The position numbers and the translations under genes are program-made. This document shows positions 8,620 to 17,876 of a DNA stretch of 43,146 nt, one piece after another. Under the pieces are notes generated by a model, which worked only from the letters and a program-made list of their open reading frames with translations, did not search any database and was not told where the DNA came from. Each line of letters begins with the position of its first letter. Position 1 is the stretch's first letter. The DNA comes from Nonomuraea aridisoli (lineage in GTDB: Bacteria > Actinomycetota > Actinomycetes > Streptosporangiales > Streptosporangiaceae), in assembly GCF_003236395.1 (NCBI RefSeq), contig NZ_POUD01000046.1:1-43146 (forward strand). Reading direction: 5' to 3'.

Positions 8620-10785
8620 TCACCGGAATCTGGCCAGCAGGGCGCCGGCCTCGGCGGCGTACACCGGGTGGCCGGTCGCGACCGCCTGCTCCAGCAGCCG
8701 CCTGGCCGGCTCCAGGTCGCCGCGTTCGTAGCGGATCTCGCCCAGGCGGCAGGCGGCCTCGGCCACCAGCTCCTCCTGCTCGGTGAGCCCGAGCGCCAGC
8801 GCGTAGAAGCGCAGCGCGCCGTCGCGGTCGCCCAAGGCGTGGCACAGCGCGCCGAGGCGCGCCGCCGCCGGGCCCGCCTGCTCACCGCCCGCGTCGATGA
8901 CCCGCTGGTACCAGGTGAGGGCCTCGGGGAAGTCCCGGTTGCGCGCGGCCAGCCCGCCCAGGTGCATCGCCAGCAGCGCGGCGGGCGCCTCGGCGGAGCG
9001 CCGCCCGGCCTCCGTGCGCCGGGTCTCCAGCGCGGCGACGCCGTCGAGGGCCGCCACCCAGGACGCCAGCGCCGGATGCCCGCCCGTCCTGGCCCGGCGC
9101 AACAACCTGGCCCCCTCGCCGGGCACCCGCCTGCAGACCACCGCCGTGTACGACAACGCCAGCGGATCGCCGCCGGCCGCCGCCGACCGGAGCATCGCGA
9201 CCGCGACCGGGAGGTCGGAGCCGGTCGCGGCCAGCGCGTGCCCGTACACCGCGGCCCCGATCGCGGAGACCGCCGGGTCGTGGTGCTCCGCGACCGCGCG
9301 CAGCCGGGCGAGCCCCTCCTCGCGGCCCAGCCGCCGGCGGTCGAGCAGCGCCTCCAGCACGGGGTGCGGCTCGCGCAGCAGCTGCAGCAGGAACGCCGCG
9401 TGGAAACCCCGCACCGGGTCGTCGCCCTCGGCCACGTACGTCAGCAGCTCGTCGGCCTGCTCCCGGTCCCCCTCGCCGAGCTCCAGCTCGGCCAGCGCCA
9501 CCATGGCGCGCGGCGACCGGACGGCCGCCCCGGCGTCGGCGGCCAGCCGCAGCAGCCGCCTGGCCGCCGCCACGTCCCCGGCCCGGAGGAGGCCGAGGCC
9601 CGCGTCGAGGTCGCGCAGCGCCCGTTCCTCGGCCGGCCCGGCGGGCGGCGGGCCCAGGGCGTCGTGCTCCAGCAGCAGCGCGCCCTGGAACGCGGTGTCG
9701 CGGTCGGCGTGCCGGGAGGCGAGCACGGCCAGCTCCGCGATCTCGTCGCGGGCGTCCGGGTCCCGGTCCAGCAGCTGCCCGAGCAGGCCGACGCAGCCCG
9801 CCGCCCATGTGTGCTCGCCCTCCTCCAGCACCGCCCACACCGAGGCCAGCGCGGCGTCCGTCTCACCCGCCTCGGCGTGCGTCCTGGCCAGGCAGGCCCA
9901 GGCGTGCACGGCGTGCGCCGGGTGCCCGCTGGCGACCACCCGGCGCAGCAGCGCCTTGGCCTCGGCGTCCTCGCCGAGCCGGGCGCACACCTCGGCCAGC
10001 CCGATGAGCGCGGGCAGCCGCACCTCGGGCCTCGGGTCCTCGGAGGCCTCCCGGTAGGCGGCGGCCGACTCGGCGTGCTCGCCCAGCTCGTCCAGCGCCG
10101 CGCCGAGCAGCCGGTACGCCATCGCCCGGTGGTCGGGGTGACCGACGGCGACGGCGTGCTCGCAGACCTCGCGGGCCGCGGCGAATCGGGCCTGCTCGGC
10201 GTACATGCCGTGCAGCCGGAAGGCGGCCAGCGACACCACTTCCGGGTCGCCGCACGTCAGCAGGGCGCGCAGGTCCTCCTCGTCCTCGGCGGCGTCGTAC
10301 AGCTCGCGGGCCGGGACCGGGTCGTCGGGGAACCGGGGCACCTCCAGGCGGGCGGCCAGCTCCGCCACGGACGGGCTGTCGCACCTGCGGGCCCGCTCCA
10401 GCGCCGCCTGCGCGCCCGGCGCGTCGCCCAGCTGGGTGCACACCAGCACGAGCGCCGTGTCGGCCAGCGCCGCCACCTCGAAGTCGGCGCCGTCGGAGGC
10501 GATCGAGAGCACCCGATGGGCGGCGGGCCACTCCTTGGCGTGGATGAACAACATCCCCATGGCCATGGCCGAGCGTTGCCCGAACACCGGGTCGCCCGAC
10601 CGGACCACCGAGCGGTGCGCCGCCTCGGCGCCGTCCAGGTCACCGCGCTCCTGCAGCAGCCCGGCCAGCAGGTGGGAGGCCTCCGGGTCGCCGGTGGCCG
10701 CGATCTGCCGGAACAGCGCGGCGGCCGCGTCGAGATCTCCCGCCTTCCAGTGGTTCATGGCCGCGTCGAGCTGTTCTGACGCCAT
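8620..10785 (-). CDS. Large tetratricopeptide-repeat protein
   Basis: 721-aa soluble protein made almost entirely of degenerate TPR-type helical pairs. Repeats begin at residue 1 (AAMNHWKAGDLDAAAALFRQ), and recurring LAGLLQERGDLDGAE, LGEIRYERGDLEPARRLLE and GDP or GHP turns appear to the end. There is no signal peptide, TM segment or catalytic domain. ATG 10785 has GGAGTGAAGA just upstream. The gene is divergent from the 181-aa ORF across a short AT-richer promoter region. It resembles Streptosporangiales proteins in which the whole chain is a protein-interaction scaffold; partner unknown. Confidence 0.85.
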   Translation of the reverse strand: MASEQLDAAMNHWKAGDLDAAAALFRQIAATGDPEASHLLAGLLQERGDLDGAEAAHRSVVRSGDPVFGQRSAMAMGMLFIHAKEWPAAHRVLSIASDGADFEVAALADTALVLVCTQLGDAPGAQAALERARRCDSPSVAELAARLEVPRFPDDPVPARELYDAAEDEEDLRALLTCGDPEVVSLAAFRLHGMYAEQARFAAAREVCEHAVAVGHPDHRAMAYRLLGAALDELGEHAESAAAYREASEDPRPEVRLPALIGLAEVCARLGEDAEAKALLRRVVASGHPAHAVHAWACLARTHAEAGETDAALASVWAVLEEGEHTWAAGCVGLLGQLLDRDPDARDEIAELAVLASRHADRDTAFQGALLLEHDALGPPPAGPAEERALRDLDAGLGLLRAGDVAAARRLLRLAADAGAAVRSPRAMVALAELELGEGDREQADELLTYVAEGDDPVRGFHAAFLLQLLREPHPVLEALLDRRRLGREEGLARLRAVAEHHDPAVSAIGAAVYGHALAATGSDLPVAVAMLRSAAAGGDPLALSYTAVVCRRVPGEGARLLRRARTGGHPALASWVAALDGVAALETRRTEAGRRSAEAPAALLAMHLGGLAARNRDFPEALTWYQRVIDAGGEQAGPAAARLGALCHALGDRDGALRFYALALGLTEQEELVAEAACRLGEIRYERGDLEPARRLLEQAVATGHPVYAAEAGALLARFR

Positions 10786-10907
10786 TCTTCACTCCAATGT
10801 CATAGATCAATGTGAAAAAGCTACATATGTGAGACGCCTGTCACAGGGCATTCTGAGATCTCCCGACCTGCCCCGGCCAGGGCCGCGAGCGCCGTAGCGT
10901 AGGGGGC

Positions 10908-11453
10908 ATGGGCAAGGCGTTCTGGATCGACCAGGAGTTCGACAGGGATCGTGACGGGCGCTACGCCGTACACGTACGCAAGAACCTCGACGAGTTCGAG
11001 TGGGGCGACATCGCGCCGGTGCGGTTCGCCTGCACGGCCTGGCGCCTGGCCACGCCGCCGTGGCTGGACCCGGGCCTGGTCCGGTGGGACCGCCGCGTCC
11101 TGGAGGCGACCTGCCACCGCAACACCTGGGACGGCACGCTCTACGCCCGGGTCCGCATCGTCTCGCCGCTGCCCGACGAGCTGCGCCGCTCGCGCACCTG
11201 GTGGCGCGACCGCGGCTGGCTGGGCTGGCAGGAGACCTTCGGCCAGTATGTCGAGCCCTCCCAGCAGGACCTCGCGCGCAGCCCGTTCCTGCGCGCGTCG
11301 CTGCTGGTCGAGGCGCCGCTGCCGCTCGACGACCTGCCGCCGGAGCCGGAGGGCCCGCACGAGGAGGTCGAGCAGAGCGCCCACCGCGCGGTCACGGTGC
11401 TGGTCCGCGAGCTGAACGCGCTGGTGTCACCCGTGCTCGACCAGCTCGGCTGA
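10908..11453 (+). CDS. Conserved-looking hypothetical protein, 181 aa
   Basis: Not recognised. A soluble, Trp/Arg-rich protein (FEWGDIAPVRF, RTWWRDRGWLGWQETF) with an acidic C-terminal region (EPEGPHEEVEQ) and a final amphipathic helix. ATG 10908 is preceded by TAGCGT seven bases upstream, so the mRNA may start at the ATG (leaderless); an AGGGGG run sits too close for a Shine-Dalgarno. Codon use matches the neighbours, supporting a genuine gene. It is divergent from the TPR gene; no function is proposed. Confidence 0.75.
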   Translation: MGKAFWIDQEFDRDRDGRYAVHVRKNLDEFEWGDIAPVRFACTAWRLATPPWLDPGLVRWDRRVLEATCHRNTWDGTLYARVRIVSPLPDELRRSRTWWRDRGWLGWQETFGQYVEPSQQDLARSPFLRASLLVEAPLPLDDLPPEPEGPHEEVEQSAHRAVTVLVRELNALVSPVLDQLG

Positions 11454-11514
11454 GGCGCCCGCCGCCCGTGCCACGGCGCGGCATGCATAGGGGGCAAGTG
11501 GGTAGCACGCCCCC

Positions 11515-11895
11515 ATGAGGTTGCCGCTCATCGTACTGGCGTCGGCACTCGCCGTCACCGGCTGCGCCCCCGACACCGGCTCCCCCGCGCGGGCCGCCGA
11601 GCGCTTCCACGCGGCGGTCACCGCGGGCCAGACCCAGGCCGCGTGCGCGATGCTCGCGCCCGTGACCGCCGAGAAACTTCCCGACCCCGGCGAGAGCTGC
11701 GCCGACGCGCTGCGCGCGCTGCGGTTCGGCCCCGGCGGGCGGGTCACCGAGGTGAGCGTGTGGGGCGAGGACGCGCAGGTGCGGCTGGCCGGCGACACGC
11801 TCTTCCTGCACCGCTTCGGCGACGGCTGGCGGATCAGGGCGGCGGGCTGCACGCCAGTGCGCGACCTCCCCTACGACTGCGAGGTGGAGGACTGA
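11515..11895 (+). CDS. Small lipoprotein
   Basis: 126-aa exported lipoprotein: a short hydrophobic signal ends in the lipobox AVTGC, followed by a mature domain starting APDTGSPARAAERFHAAVTAG. The AAERFHAAV...ACAMLAP pattern resembles small NTF2-like or DUF-type lipoproteins of actinomycetes. Three further Cys residues (one in ESCADAL, two in GCTPVRDLPYDC) suggest disulfides outside the membrane. Its stop overlaps the next ATG by one base (TGATG). It is grouped with the mini-membrane protein and DUF6766-like gene as a likely envelope operon. Confidence 0.8.
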   Translation: MRLPLIVLASALAVTGCAPDTGSPARAAERFHAAVTAGQTQAACAMLAPVTAEKLPDPGESCADALRALRFGPGGRVTEVSVWGEDAQVRLAGDTLFLHRFGDGWRIRAAGCTPVRDLPYDCEVED

Positions 11896-11978
11896 TGCGG
11901 GTGATGTTCACCCTGACCCTGCTGGTGATCGTGGCGGGGCTGGCGTGCTTCTTCGCGATCGGATGGTCGAGACTGTGA
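11895..11978 (+). CDS. 27-aa membrane mini-protein
   Basis: A 27-residue ORF, MRVMFTLTLLVIVAGLACFF then AIGWSRL, is essentially one TM helix with a basic N terminus. Its ATG overlaps the lipoprotein stop (TGATG) and its 3' end overlaps the next gene by 16 bp, so it sits inside a coupled set. Too short for most gene callers; the strong hydrophobicity and placement support expression. It may associate with the DUF6766-like membrane protein. Confidence 0.55.
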   Translation: MRVMFTLTLLVIVAGLACFFAIGWSRL

Positions 11979-12646
11979 GATGGCTCAGGGAGAACTCCCT
12001 TTCGATGGCGTTCCTGGTGCTGTTCCTGCTGTCCGTGGGCGGCCAGGCGGTGGCGGGCCTGCACGACTACAACGACCAGCAGCTGGCGCAGGGGCTGACG
12101 CCGATCTCGTTCCTCGCGTACGTGACCTCGTCGTCGTACGCGGTCGACGTGGCGGAGAACTGGCAGTCGGAGTACCTGCAGTTCTTCCTGTTCATCATGC
12201 TGACCGTCTGGCTGGTGCAGAAGGGCTCGCCGGAGTCGAAGGAGCCGCACGCCGCGGGGGCCGAGACCGACGAACGCCAGCAGATCGGGCCCTACTCCGA
12301 CGAGGACTCCCCGAAGTGGGCGCGGGTCAAGGGGCCACGGTTGTGGTTGTTCAGCAACTCGCTGGGGCTCGTGATGGGGACGATCTTCGTGCTGTCGTGG
12401 CTGGCGCAATCGGTGGCGGGGCAGGCGGCCTACAACTCGGAACGGCTGATCGACCTGCGCGACCCGGTCTCGTGGGGGTCGTACGTGACCTCCGCGGAGT
12501 TCTGGAACCGCAGCCTGCAGAACTGGCAGTCGGAGATGCTGGCGGTGTTGTCGATGGTGGCGTTGTCGATCTACCTGCGTCAGCGGGGCTCGCCGGAGTC
12601 GAAGCCGGTGGGGGCGGCGCACACGTCGACCGGGGTCGAGGGCTGA
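11963..12646 (+). CDS. DUF6766-like membrane protein with internal duplication
   Basis: 227-aa integral membrane protein, four predicted TM segments in two repeated halves. Each half ends with an NWQSE helix start and then RGSPESK or KGSPESK: NWQSEYLQFFLFIMLTVWLV in the first half, NWQSEMLAVLSMVALSIYLR in the second. A charged linker (about residues 93-115) separates them. I associate this pattern with the DUF6766 family from memory; function unknown. ATG 11963 is chosen as the first Met before RWLRENSLSMAF. The 3' end overlaps the convergent PLP-enzyme gene by 67 bp. Confidence 0.82.
   Translation: MVETVRWLRENSLSMAFLVLFLLSVGGQAVAGLHDYNDQQLAQGLTPISFLAYVTSSSYAVDVAENWQSEYLQFFLFIMLTVWLVQKGSPESKEPHAAGAETDERQQIGPYSDEDSPKWARVKGPRLWLFSNSLGLVMGTIFVLSWLAQSVAGQAAYNSERLIDLRDPVSWGSYVTSAEFWNRSLQNWQSEMLAVLSMVALSIYLRQRGSPESKPVGAAHTSTGVEG
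12158..12603 (+). repeat. Internal duplication in DUF6766-like gene
   Basis: Two copies, 12158-12241 and 12521-12603, start with the same 15 bases (AACTGGCAGTCGGAG) and end with the same 18 bases encoding GSPESK; the middles diverge. Offset is 363 bp (121 codons). The result is a protein of two homologous halves. Confidence 0.75.
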
Positions 12647-13419
12647 CCGGTGACCACGGCGACGATGCGCGTGCCGGGGGCGAAGGCGCCGCGGCGGGCG
12701 AGGTCGAGGATGCCGTAGAGCATCTTCGCCACATACACCCCTTCCACCCGATATTTCGCGATAAATGCGTCCAAAGTGGGGGTTGTCTTGGCGTACCCGC
12801 CGAAGTGGTAGTCCAGGTTGATCGCCCAGTTCGACCACGTACGCCCGTACGTCTCCCGCTGCAGCCTGGCCACCTCGCCCTCCAGGAACCCGGCCCCCTT
12901 CAGCACCGCGAAGCCGAGCGCCCGCCTGCCCTCCGGCAGCCCGGCCGCGATGCCGGCCAGCGTCCCGCCGGTGCCGACCGGGCAGCAGACGACGTCGTAC
13001 TCGATGGGGATCTCTCCCGGCAGCTCGGCGCAGCCGCGCACGGCGGCGGCGTTGCTGCCGCCCTCGGGCAGGATCGCGATGTCGGCGCCCCAGCGGGCGC
13101 GCAGCGCCGCCTGCACCTCCTCGGTGTGCTTGCGGCGGTAGGCGGCCCGGTCGAGGTAGGTCAGCGTCATGCCGCAGGCCGCCGCGCGGGCGAGCACGGG
13201 ATTGAGCGGCAGGTGTTCCTCGCCGCGGATGACGCCGACGGTCTCGATGCCGTGGCGCGCCCCGGCCTCGGCGACGGCCCTGATGTGGTTGGAGTACGCC
13301 CCGCCGAACGTCAGCAGCCGGCGATGCCCCAGGTTGTACTTGAGCTTGCGCGGCTTGTTGTCGTCGTGCATCAGGAACACCCGGACCCGCCCGAGCCCTG
13401 GATCCAGGAGCTCCTCCAT
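12580..13419 (-). CDS. PLP-dependent ACC deaminase/D-cysteine desulfhydrase-like
   Basis: 279-aa fold-type II PLP enzyme. NKPRKLKYNL near residue 21 carries the Schiff-base Lys (K22), FGGAYSNH has the catalytic-serine/PLP-ring region, and CPVGTGGTLAGIAAGL is the phosphate-binding loop. Relatives are about 310-340 aa; this one lacks about 40 N-terminal residues and part of the loop before the Lys, so activity may be altered. Family reactions are 1-aminocyclopropane-1-carboxylate to 2-oxobutanoate plus ammonia, or D-cysteine to pyruvate, H2S and ammonia; the choice cannot be made here. TAGACT lies six bases before ATG 13419, suggesting a leaderless mRNA. It is divergent from galK by 43 bp. Confidence 0.85.
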   Translation of the reverse strand: MEELLDPGLGRVRVFLMHDDNKPRKLKYNLGHRRLLTFGGAYSNHIRAVAEAGARHGIETVGVIRGEEHLPLNPVLARAAACGMTLTYLDRAAYRRKHTEEVQAALRARWGADIAILPEGGSNAAAVRGCAELPGEIPIEYDVVCCPVGTGGTLAGIAAGLPEGRRALGFAVLKGAGFLEGEVARLQRETYGRTWSNWAINLDYHFGGYAKTTPTLDAFIAKYRVEGVYVAKMLYGILDLARRGAFAPGTRIVAVVTGQPSTPVDVCAAPTGFDSGEPR

Positions 13420-13462
13420 GGCGCTAGTCTACGGAGGGGTCCCTGTTGAGGAGTGTTGGTTT

Positions 13463-14581
<1,119 letters not shown>

Positions 14582-14586
14582 CCCGG

Positions 14587-15360
14587 CTACCGGGGCGGGA
14601 AGTCCGGCGGGCGGCGCTCCAGGAAGCTGGCGACGCCCTCCTGGAAGTCCGGCCGCTGGAACGACGCGACCATCTCCTGGGTGGCCGCCTTGGCCGACTC
14701 CTCCAGCGTGACGTCCCAGTCGTGCCAGACCTGCCGCTTGATCACCGCCATCGACGCCGGGGAGCTGTGCACGGCCAGCTCCCCGGCGTACTCCTGCGCC
14801 CGCGCGAGCAGCGACTCCCCCGGCACGGCCCGGTTGACCAGCCCCATCTCGTACGCCTCCCGCCCGGTGAACGTCCGGCCCGACAGCAGCACGTCCATGG
14901 CCCGCTGCTGGCCGATGAGCCGGGGCAGCACCCACGACAGCCCGTACTCGGCGATCAGGCCGCGGCGCGCGAAGGCCGTCGTCCACTTGGCCTCCTCGGC
15001 CGTGAAGACGAGGTCGCACATGAGGGCGTGCACCATGCCGAGGCCGGCGCAGGCGCCGTTGACGGCGGCGATGATCGGCTTGCCGATGGTCGTGGGGAAC
15101 GTGTTCGGCCGCGGGTCGGGGACCTCCTCGTACGAGCCGGATTGGATGGCGGTGAGCGTCTTGAAGTCGGCGCCGGAGCAGAACCCCTTGCCCGCCCCGG
15201 TCACCACCACCGCCCGCACCGCGGGGTCGCCCTCGGCCTCGGCCAGGAGATCGAAGTAGCGCCGCCCCATCGCGCCGGTCCAGGCGTTGAGGGTCTCGGG
15301 ACGGTTGAAGGTCAGCGTGAGCACGCCCTGGTCGAGCGTCGAGAGCACGAGTTCCGCCAT
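14587..15360 (-). CDS. Enoyl-CoA hydratase/isomerase family protein
   Basis: 257-aa crotonase-fold protein. The oxyanion hole is built from GKGFCSGADFKTL and AVNGACAGLGMVHALMCDLV. Glu in GLIAEYGLSW aligns with the second catalytic Glu; the first is not evident, so the reaction may be other than straight hydration. ATG 15360 starts MAELVLSTLDQGVLTLTFNR, the usual beginning of the fold. It lies 53 bp downstream of the NOS gene on the same strand and may share a transcript. Possible roles are fatty-acid or aromatic-CoA degradation. Confidence 0.92.
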   Translation of the reverse strand: MAELVLSTLDQGVLTLTFNRPETLNAWTGAMGRRYFDLLAEAEGDPAVRAVVVTGAGKGFCSGADFKTLTAIQSGSYEEVPDPRPNTFPTTIGKPIIAAVNGACAGLGMVHALMCDLVFTAEEAKWTTAFARRGLIAEYGLSWVLPRLIGQQRAMDVLLSGRTFTGREAYEMGLVNRAVPGESLLARAQEYAGELAVHSSPASMAVIKRQVWHDWDVTLEESAKAATQEMVASFQRPDFQEGVASFLERRPPDFPPR

Positions 15361-15413
15361 ACCGCCAACCGAATCATGTTCTAGCCTGGGAAGGCAAGGA
15401 CGCCTCCGAGCGG

Positions 15414-16544
15414 CTAACGGTGGTGGACGAAGTTGGGGCTCAGCACGCGGGTGTCGTAGTAACGGTGGAAGACGGGCGTGGCGCTGCCCGACAGGGGTGG
15501 CACGATCCACGACCAGTCCGCCGGGCACACCCGCCCGGCCTTCTCCTCCTTCGACAGGTGGGTGAGGAAGCGGCGCGCCTCGGTGTGGTGGTCGGTGATC
15601 GTGACCCCCGCCCGCTCGAACGAGTGCAGCACGGCCACGTTCAGCTCGACCAGGGCGTGGTCGCGCCAGAGGGTGCGCTCGGTGGAGGTGTCCAGGCCGA
15701 GCCGCTCGGCCACCGTTCTGAGCTGGTCGTAACGGTCCACGTCGGCGAGGTTGCGGGCGCCGATCTCGGTGCCCATGTACCAGCCGTTGAAGGGGGCGCA
15801 GGGATAGCAGATGCCGCCGATCTCCAGGCACATATCCGAAATAGCCGGAACGGCGTGCCAGCGCAGCCCCAGCTCCTCGAACCACGCGTACTCGGGGTGC
15901 GTGAGCGGCACCTCCAGCACGGCGTCGCCCGGCAGGTGACACAGCAGCGGCTCACCGAGGGCCGGCTGGATGACGACGGGCAGCACGTCGAACCGGCCGC
16001 CCCGCCCCCGCCACCCCATCTTCAGGGCGGTCTCGGTGAGCTCGACGTTGCGCGGGTCGCCCACGACGCCGTCCTCGGTGCGGTACCCGGCGTAGCGGAT
16101 GAGCTGGTCGTTCAGGATGCGTGGGCCGGGCAGCGACGGCGCGTCGGGGGCCATGACGGTGATCGTCGGGCGGATCTTGCCCTTTCCGGTGGCCTCGCGC
16201 AGGTGGGCCACGCACTCCAGGGCCACGCCCTCGGCCGCGCTCACCTGCCGCCGGTCGCGGACCTTCAGCGAACGCCAGTACAGCCGGCCGATGCACCGGC
16301 TGCTGTTGCGCCAGGCCACCCTGGCGCCGAACTCGAGCTCCTCGTAGGTGTGGGTGTACGTCCCGTAGCGGGACACGTCCCTGGCGATGTCGCGCAGGCG
16401 GGCGTGCAGTCCTCCAACGGAGGGGTTCTCGGCGTGGAAGAGCCTGATGAAGCGCTCCGCCTCGCGGAGGTCGGTGGTGCGCTCGGCCACCGCGTGAGCG
16501 GTGGGCATCTCGAAGGGACGCAGGGACCTGATCCAGGTAGGCAC
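15414..16544 (-). CDS. nos: Nitric oxide synthase oxygenase
   Basis: 376-aa bacterial NOS: heme-thiolate enzyme converting L-arginine via N-hydroxyarginine to citrulline and NO. Cys84 in WRNSSRCIGRLYW is the heme ligand; Glu260 in FNGWYMGTEIGARNL binds the arginine guanidinium; ADWSWIVPPLSGSATPVFHR near the C terminus forms the pterin/heme side. No reductase domain is present, as usual in bacteria, so electrons must come from generic flavodoxin or flavoprotein partners. GTG 16544 is the furthest in-frame start; ATG 16508 is an alternative, both with weak Shine-Dalgarno. NO from bNOS acts in stress defence, signalling or nitration in secondary metabolism; no TxtE-like P450 is adjacent. Confidence 0.96.
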   Translation of the reverse strand: MPTWIRSLRPFEMPTAHAVAERTTDLREAERFIRLFHAENPSVGGLHARLRDIARDVSRYGTYTHTYEELEFGARVAWRNSSRCIGRLYWRSLKVRDRRQVSAAEGVALECVAHLREATGKGKIRPTITVMAPDAPSLPGPRILNDQLIRYAGYRTEDGVVGDPRNVELTETALKMGWRGRGGRFDVLPVVIQPALGEPLLCHLPGDAVLEVPLTHPEYAWFEELGLRWHAVPAISDMCLEIGGICYPCAPFNGWYMGTEIGARNLADVDRYDQLRTVAERLGLDTSTERTLWRDHALVELNVAVLHSFERAGVTITDHHTEARRFLTHLSKEEKAGRVCPADWSWIVPPLSGSATPVFHRYYDTRVLSPNFVHHR

Positions 16545-16821
16545 GCGGCAACCAGCACTTCTCCGTCATCGGATCGCCCCGCCGATTCCGGGTCGGCGAC
16601 ACGTCCTGGCTGGCGGCGCCCTCTCCACGCCACCATCACGACATTCCCGCGGCTCCGGCCCACGAAGAACCGGCGCACTCATCTTTCCCTGCCGCACCCC
16701 AGGTTGTCCCGGAAATCCCGAAATCATGTGATGAGCACACTACATAGCGTGAAATCCCACCTCTTCAGCCGACGCGATAGTGAGATGCACGGCGTAGCGG
16801 CTGTCCCTAGAGTCTGCTTTC

Positions 16822-17436
16822 GTGCCGGAAGCCGTCTCGACAGACGAGTTGCTGGAACGTCTCGTCCCCGTCGTCCGTCGGGGTGTGGTCACCTCGCCGC
16901 CCTGGCCGTTCGACGACCCCATGTCCCTCTACGAGGAGAGCCCGGAACGGGAGTGGGCTTGGCTGCGCGGGATCTGGGCCGGCCGCGCGCGGGTCAACGA
17001 CGACTTCTGGCGGCTGTACTTCGTCGTCGTGGTCGACGGGGAGCCCGTCGGGATGCAGGATCTGATCGGGCTCAGGTTCGGAACGTTCGGCACCCTGAGC
17101 ACCTTCTCCTGGCTCGCCCCGGACGCACGAGGGCTCGGCCTCGGCAAGGAGATGCGTCAAGCCGTGCTCCACCTGGCCTTCGAAGGGCTGGGAGCGAAGG
17201 AGGCGGGCAGCGACGCGTTCGACGACAACGTCGCTTCCAACCGGGTCTCGCAGGCCCTGGGTTACGCGCCCAACGGTTCCGACCGGGACACCCGGCGCGG
17301 CGAGCCCGCCCTCTTGAACCGGTGGAAACCGCCAAGGGAACGCTGGGCCGAAACCCGTCGCGACGACATCGACCTGTTCGGCGTCGCAGAGTGCCTCCCC
17401 GTTCTCGGAATCCAGCCGAACGAAGCCTCGCGGTAA
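16822..17436 (+). CDS. GNAT family N-acetyltransferase
   Basis: 204-aa RimJ/RimL-like GNAT: the central acetyl-CoA-binding segment is APDARGLGLGKEMRQAVLHLAFEGLGA (an (R/Q)xxGxG/A-type P-loop, shown here by ARGLGLG), followed by SDAFDDNVASNRVSQALGY, the conserved N-x-x-S helix for CoA. GTG 16822 follows TAGAGT (16808-16813) by eight bases, so translation is probably leaderless. It is the first gene of the accessory zone and is divergent from nos. Acceptor substrate unknown. Confidence 0.88.
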   Translation: MPEAVSTDELLERLVPVVRRGVVTSPPWPFDDPMSLYEESPEREWAWLRGIWAGRARVNDDFWRLYFVVVVDGEPVGMQDLIGLRFGTFGTLSTFSWLAPDARGLGLGKEMRQAVLHLAFEGLGAKEAGSDAFDDNVASNRVSQALGYAPNGSDRDTRRGEPALLNRWKPPRERWAETRRDDIDLFGVAECLPVLGIQPNEASR

Positions 17437-17443
17437 CCGACCC

Positions 17444-17734
17444 TCAGTCGGCTCGTATCCACGACCGGTGCCGGCGGCTCGTGCTCTTGACGACCGACGC
17501 CTCACGCTCGTCGGCCGGCCAGATCCGCAAGAGGTAACGCTCAGGAGCATGCTCCTCGTAATGCTCGGCGTGGCCCTCGTCCAGGCCATGAACGTGGCAA
17601 CGCAGGCGGTACCACCCGGGCCGGAAGCGGCGTGAGCACGTGGACGTCCTCGTGTCAGCAGAGCGACGCCGTCCGCCACGCTGATGAGCCCAGACGGTGC
17701 GCACCACATCGGCGGCGGTATCCGGGTACGTCAT
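17444..17734 (-). pseudogene. Frameshifted small actinobacterial gene
   Basis: The C-terminal part reads GWYRLRCHVHGLDEGHAEHY and LLRIWPADE, a pattern I know from small hypothetical proteins of about 130 aa (GWYRVRVHARGRD ... IQLWPAP). Upstream in the +1 frame, ISVADGVALLTRGRPRAHAASGPG looks like the matching N-terminal half. The two halves join only by a frame change near 17620-17640, so the gene is probably broken. It converges with the GNAT gene (7 bp). Confidence 0.55.
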
Positions 17735-17876
17735 GGGTCGCGATCATAAGCCTCCTCACCGACACTCCGAGATGACGTCGGAACGGGTTCCCATGGACGC
17801 TTCCAACCACCTGCGGAACGTCTCCTGACGAACGCGCGGGGCAGGAGTGTCAGGGCCCCCGCGTACCTTCCACCCC

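Noticed and set aside
8602..10779. Long plus-strand open frame opposite the TPR gene
   Set aside because: Gly/Arg/Gln-rich shadow typical of high-GC DNA; the minus-strand TPR reading has repeats and a ribosome site.
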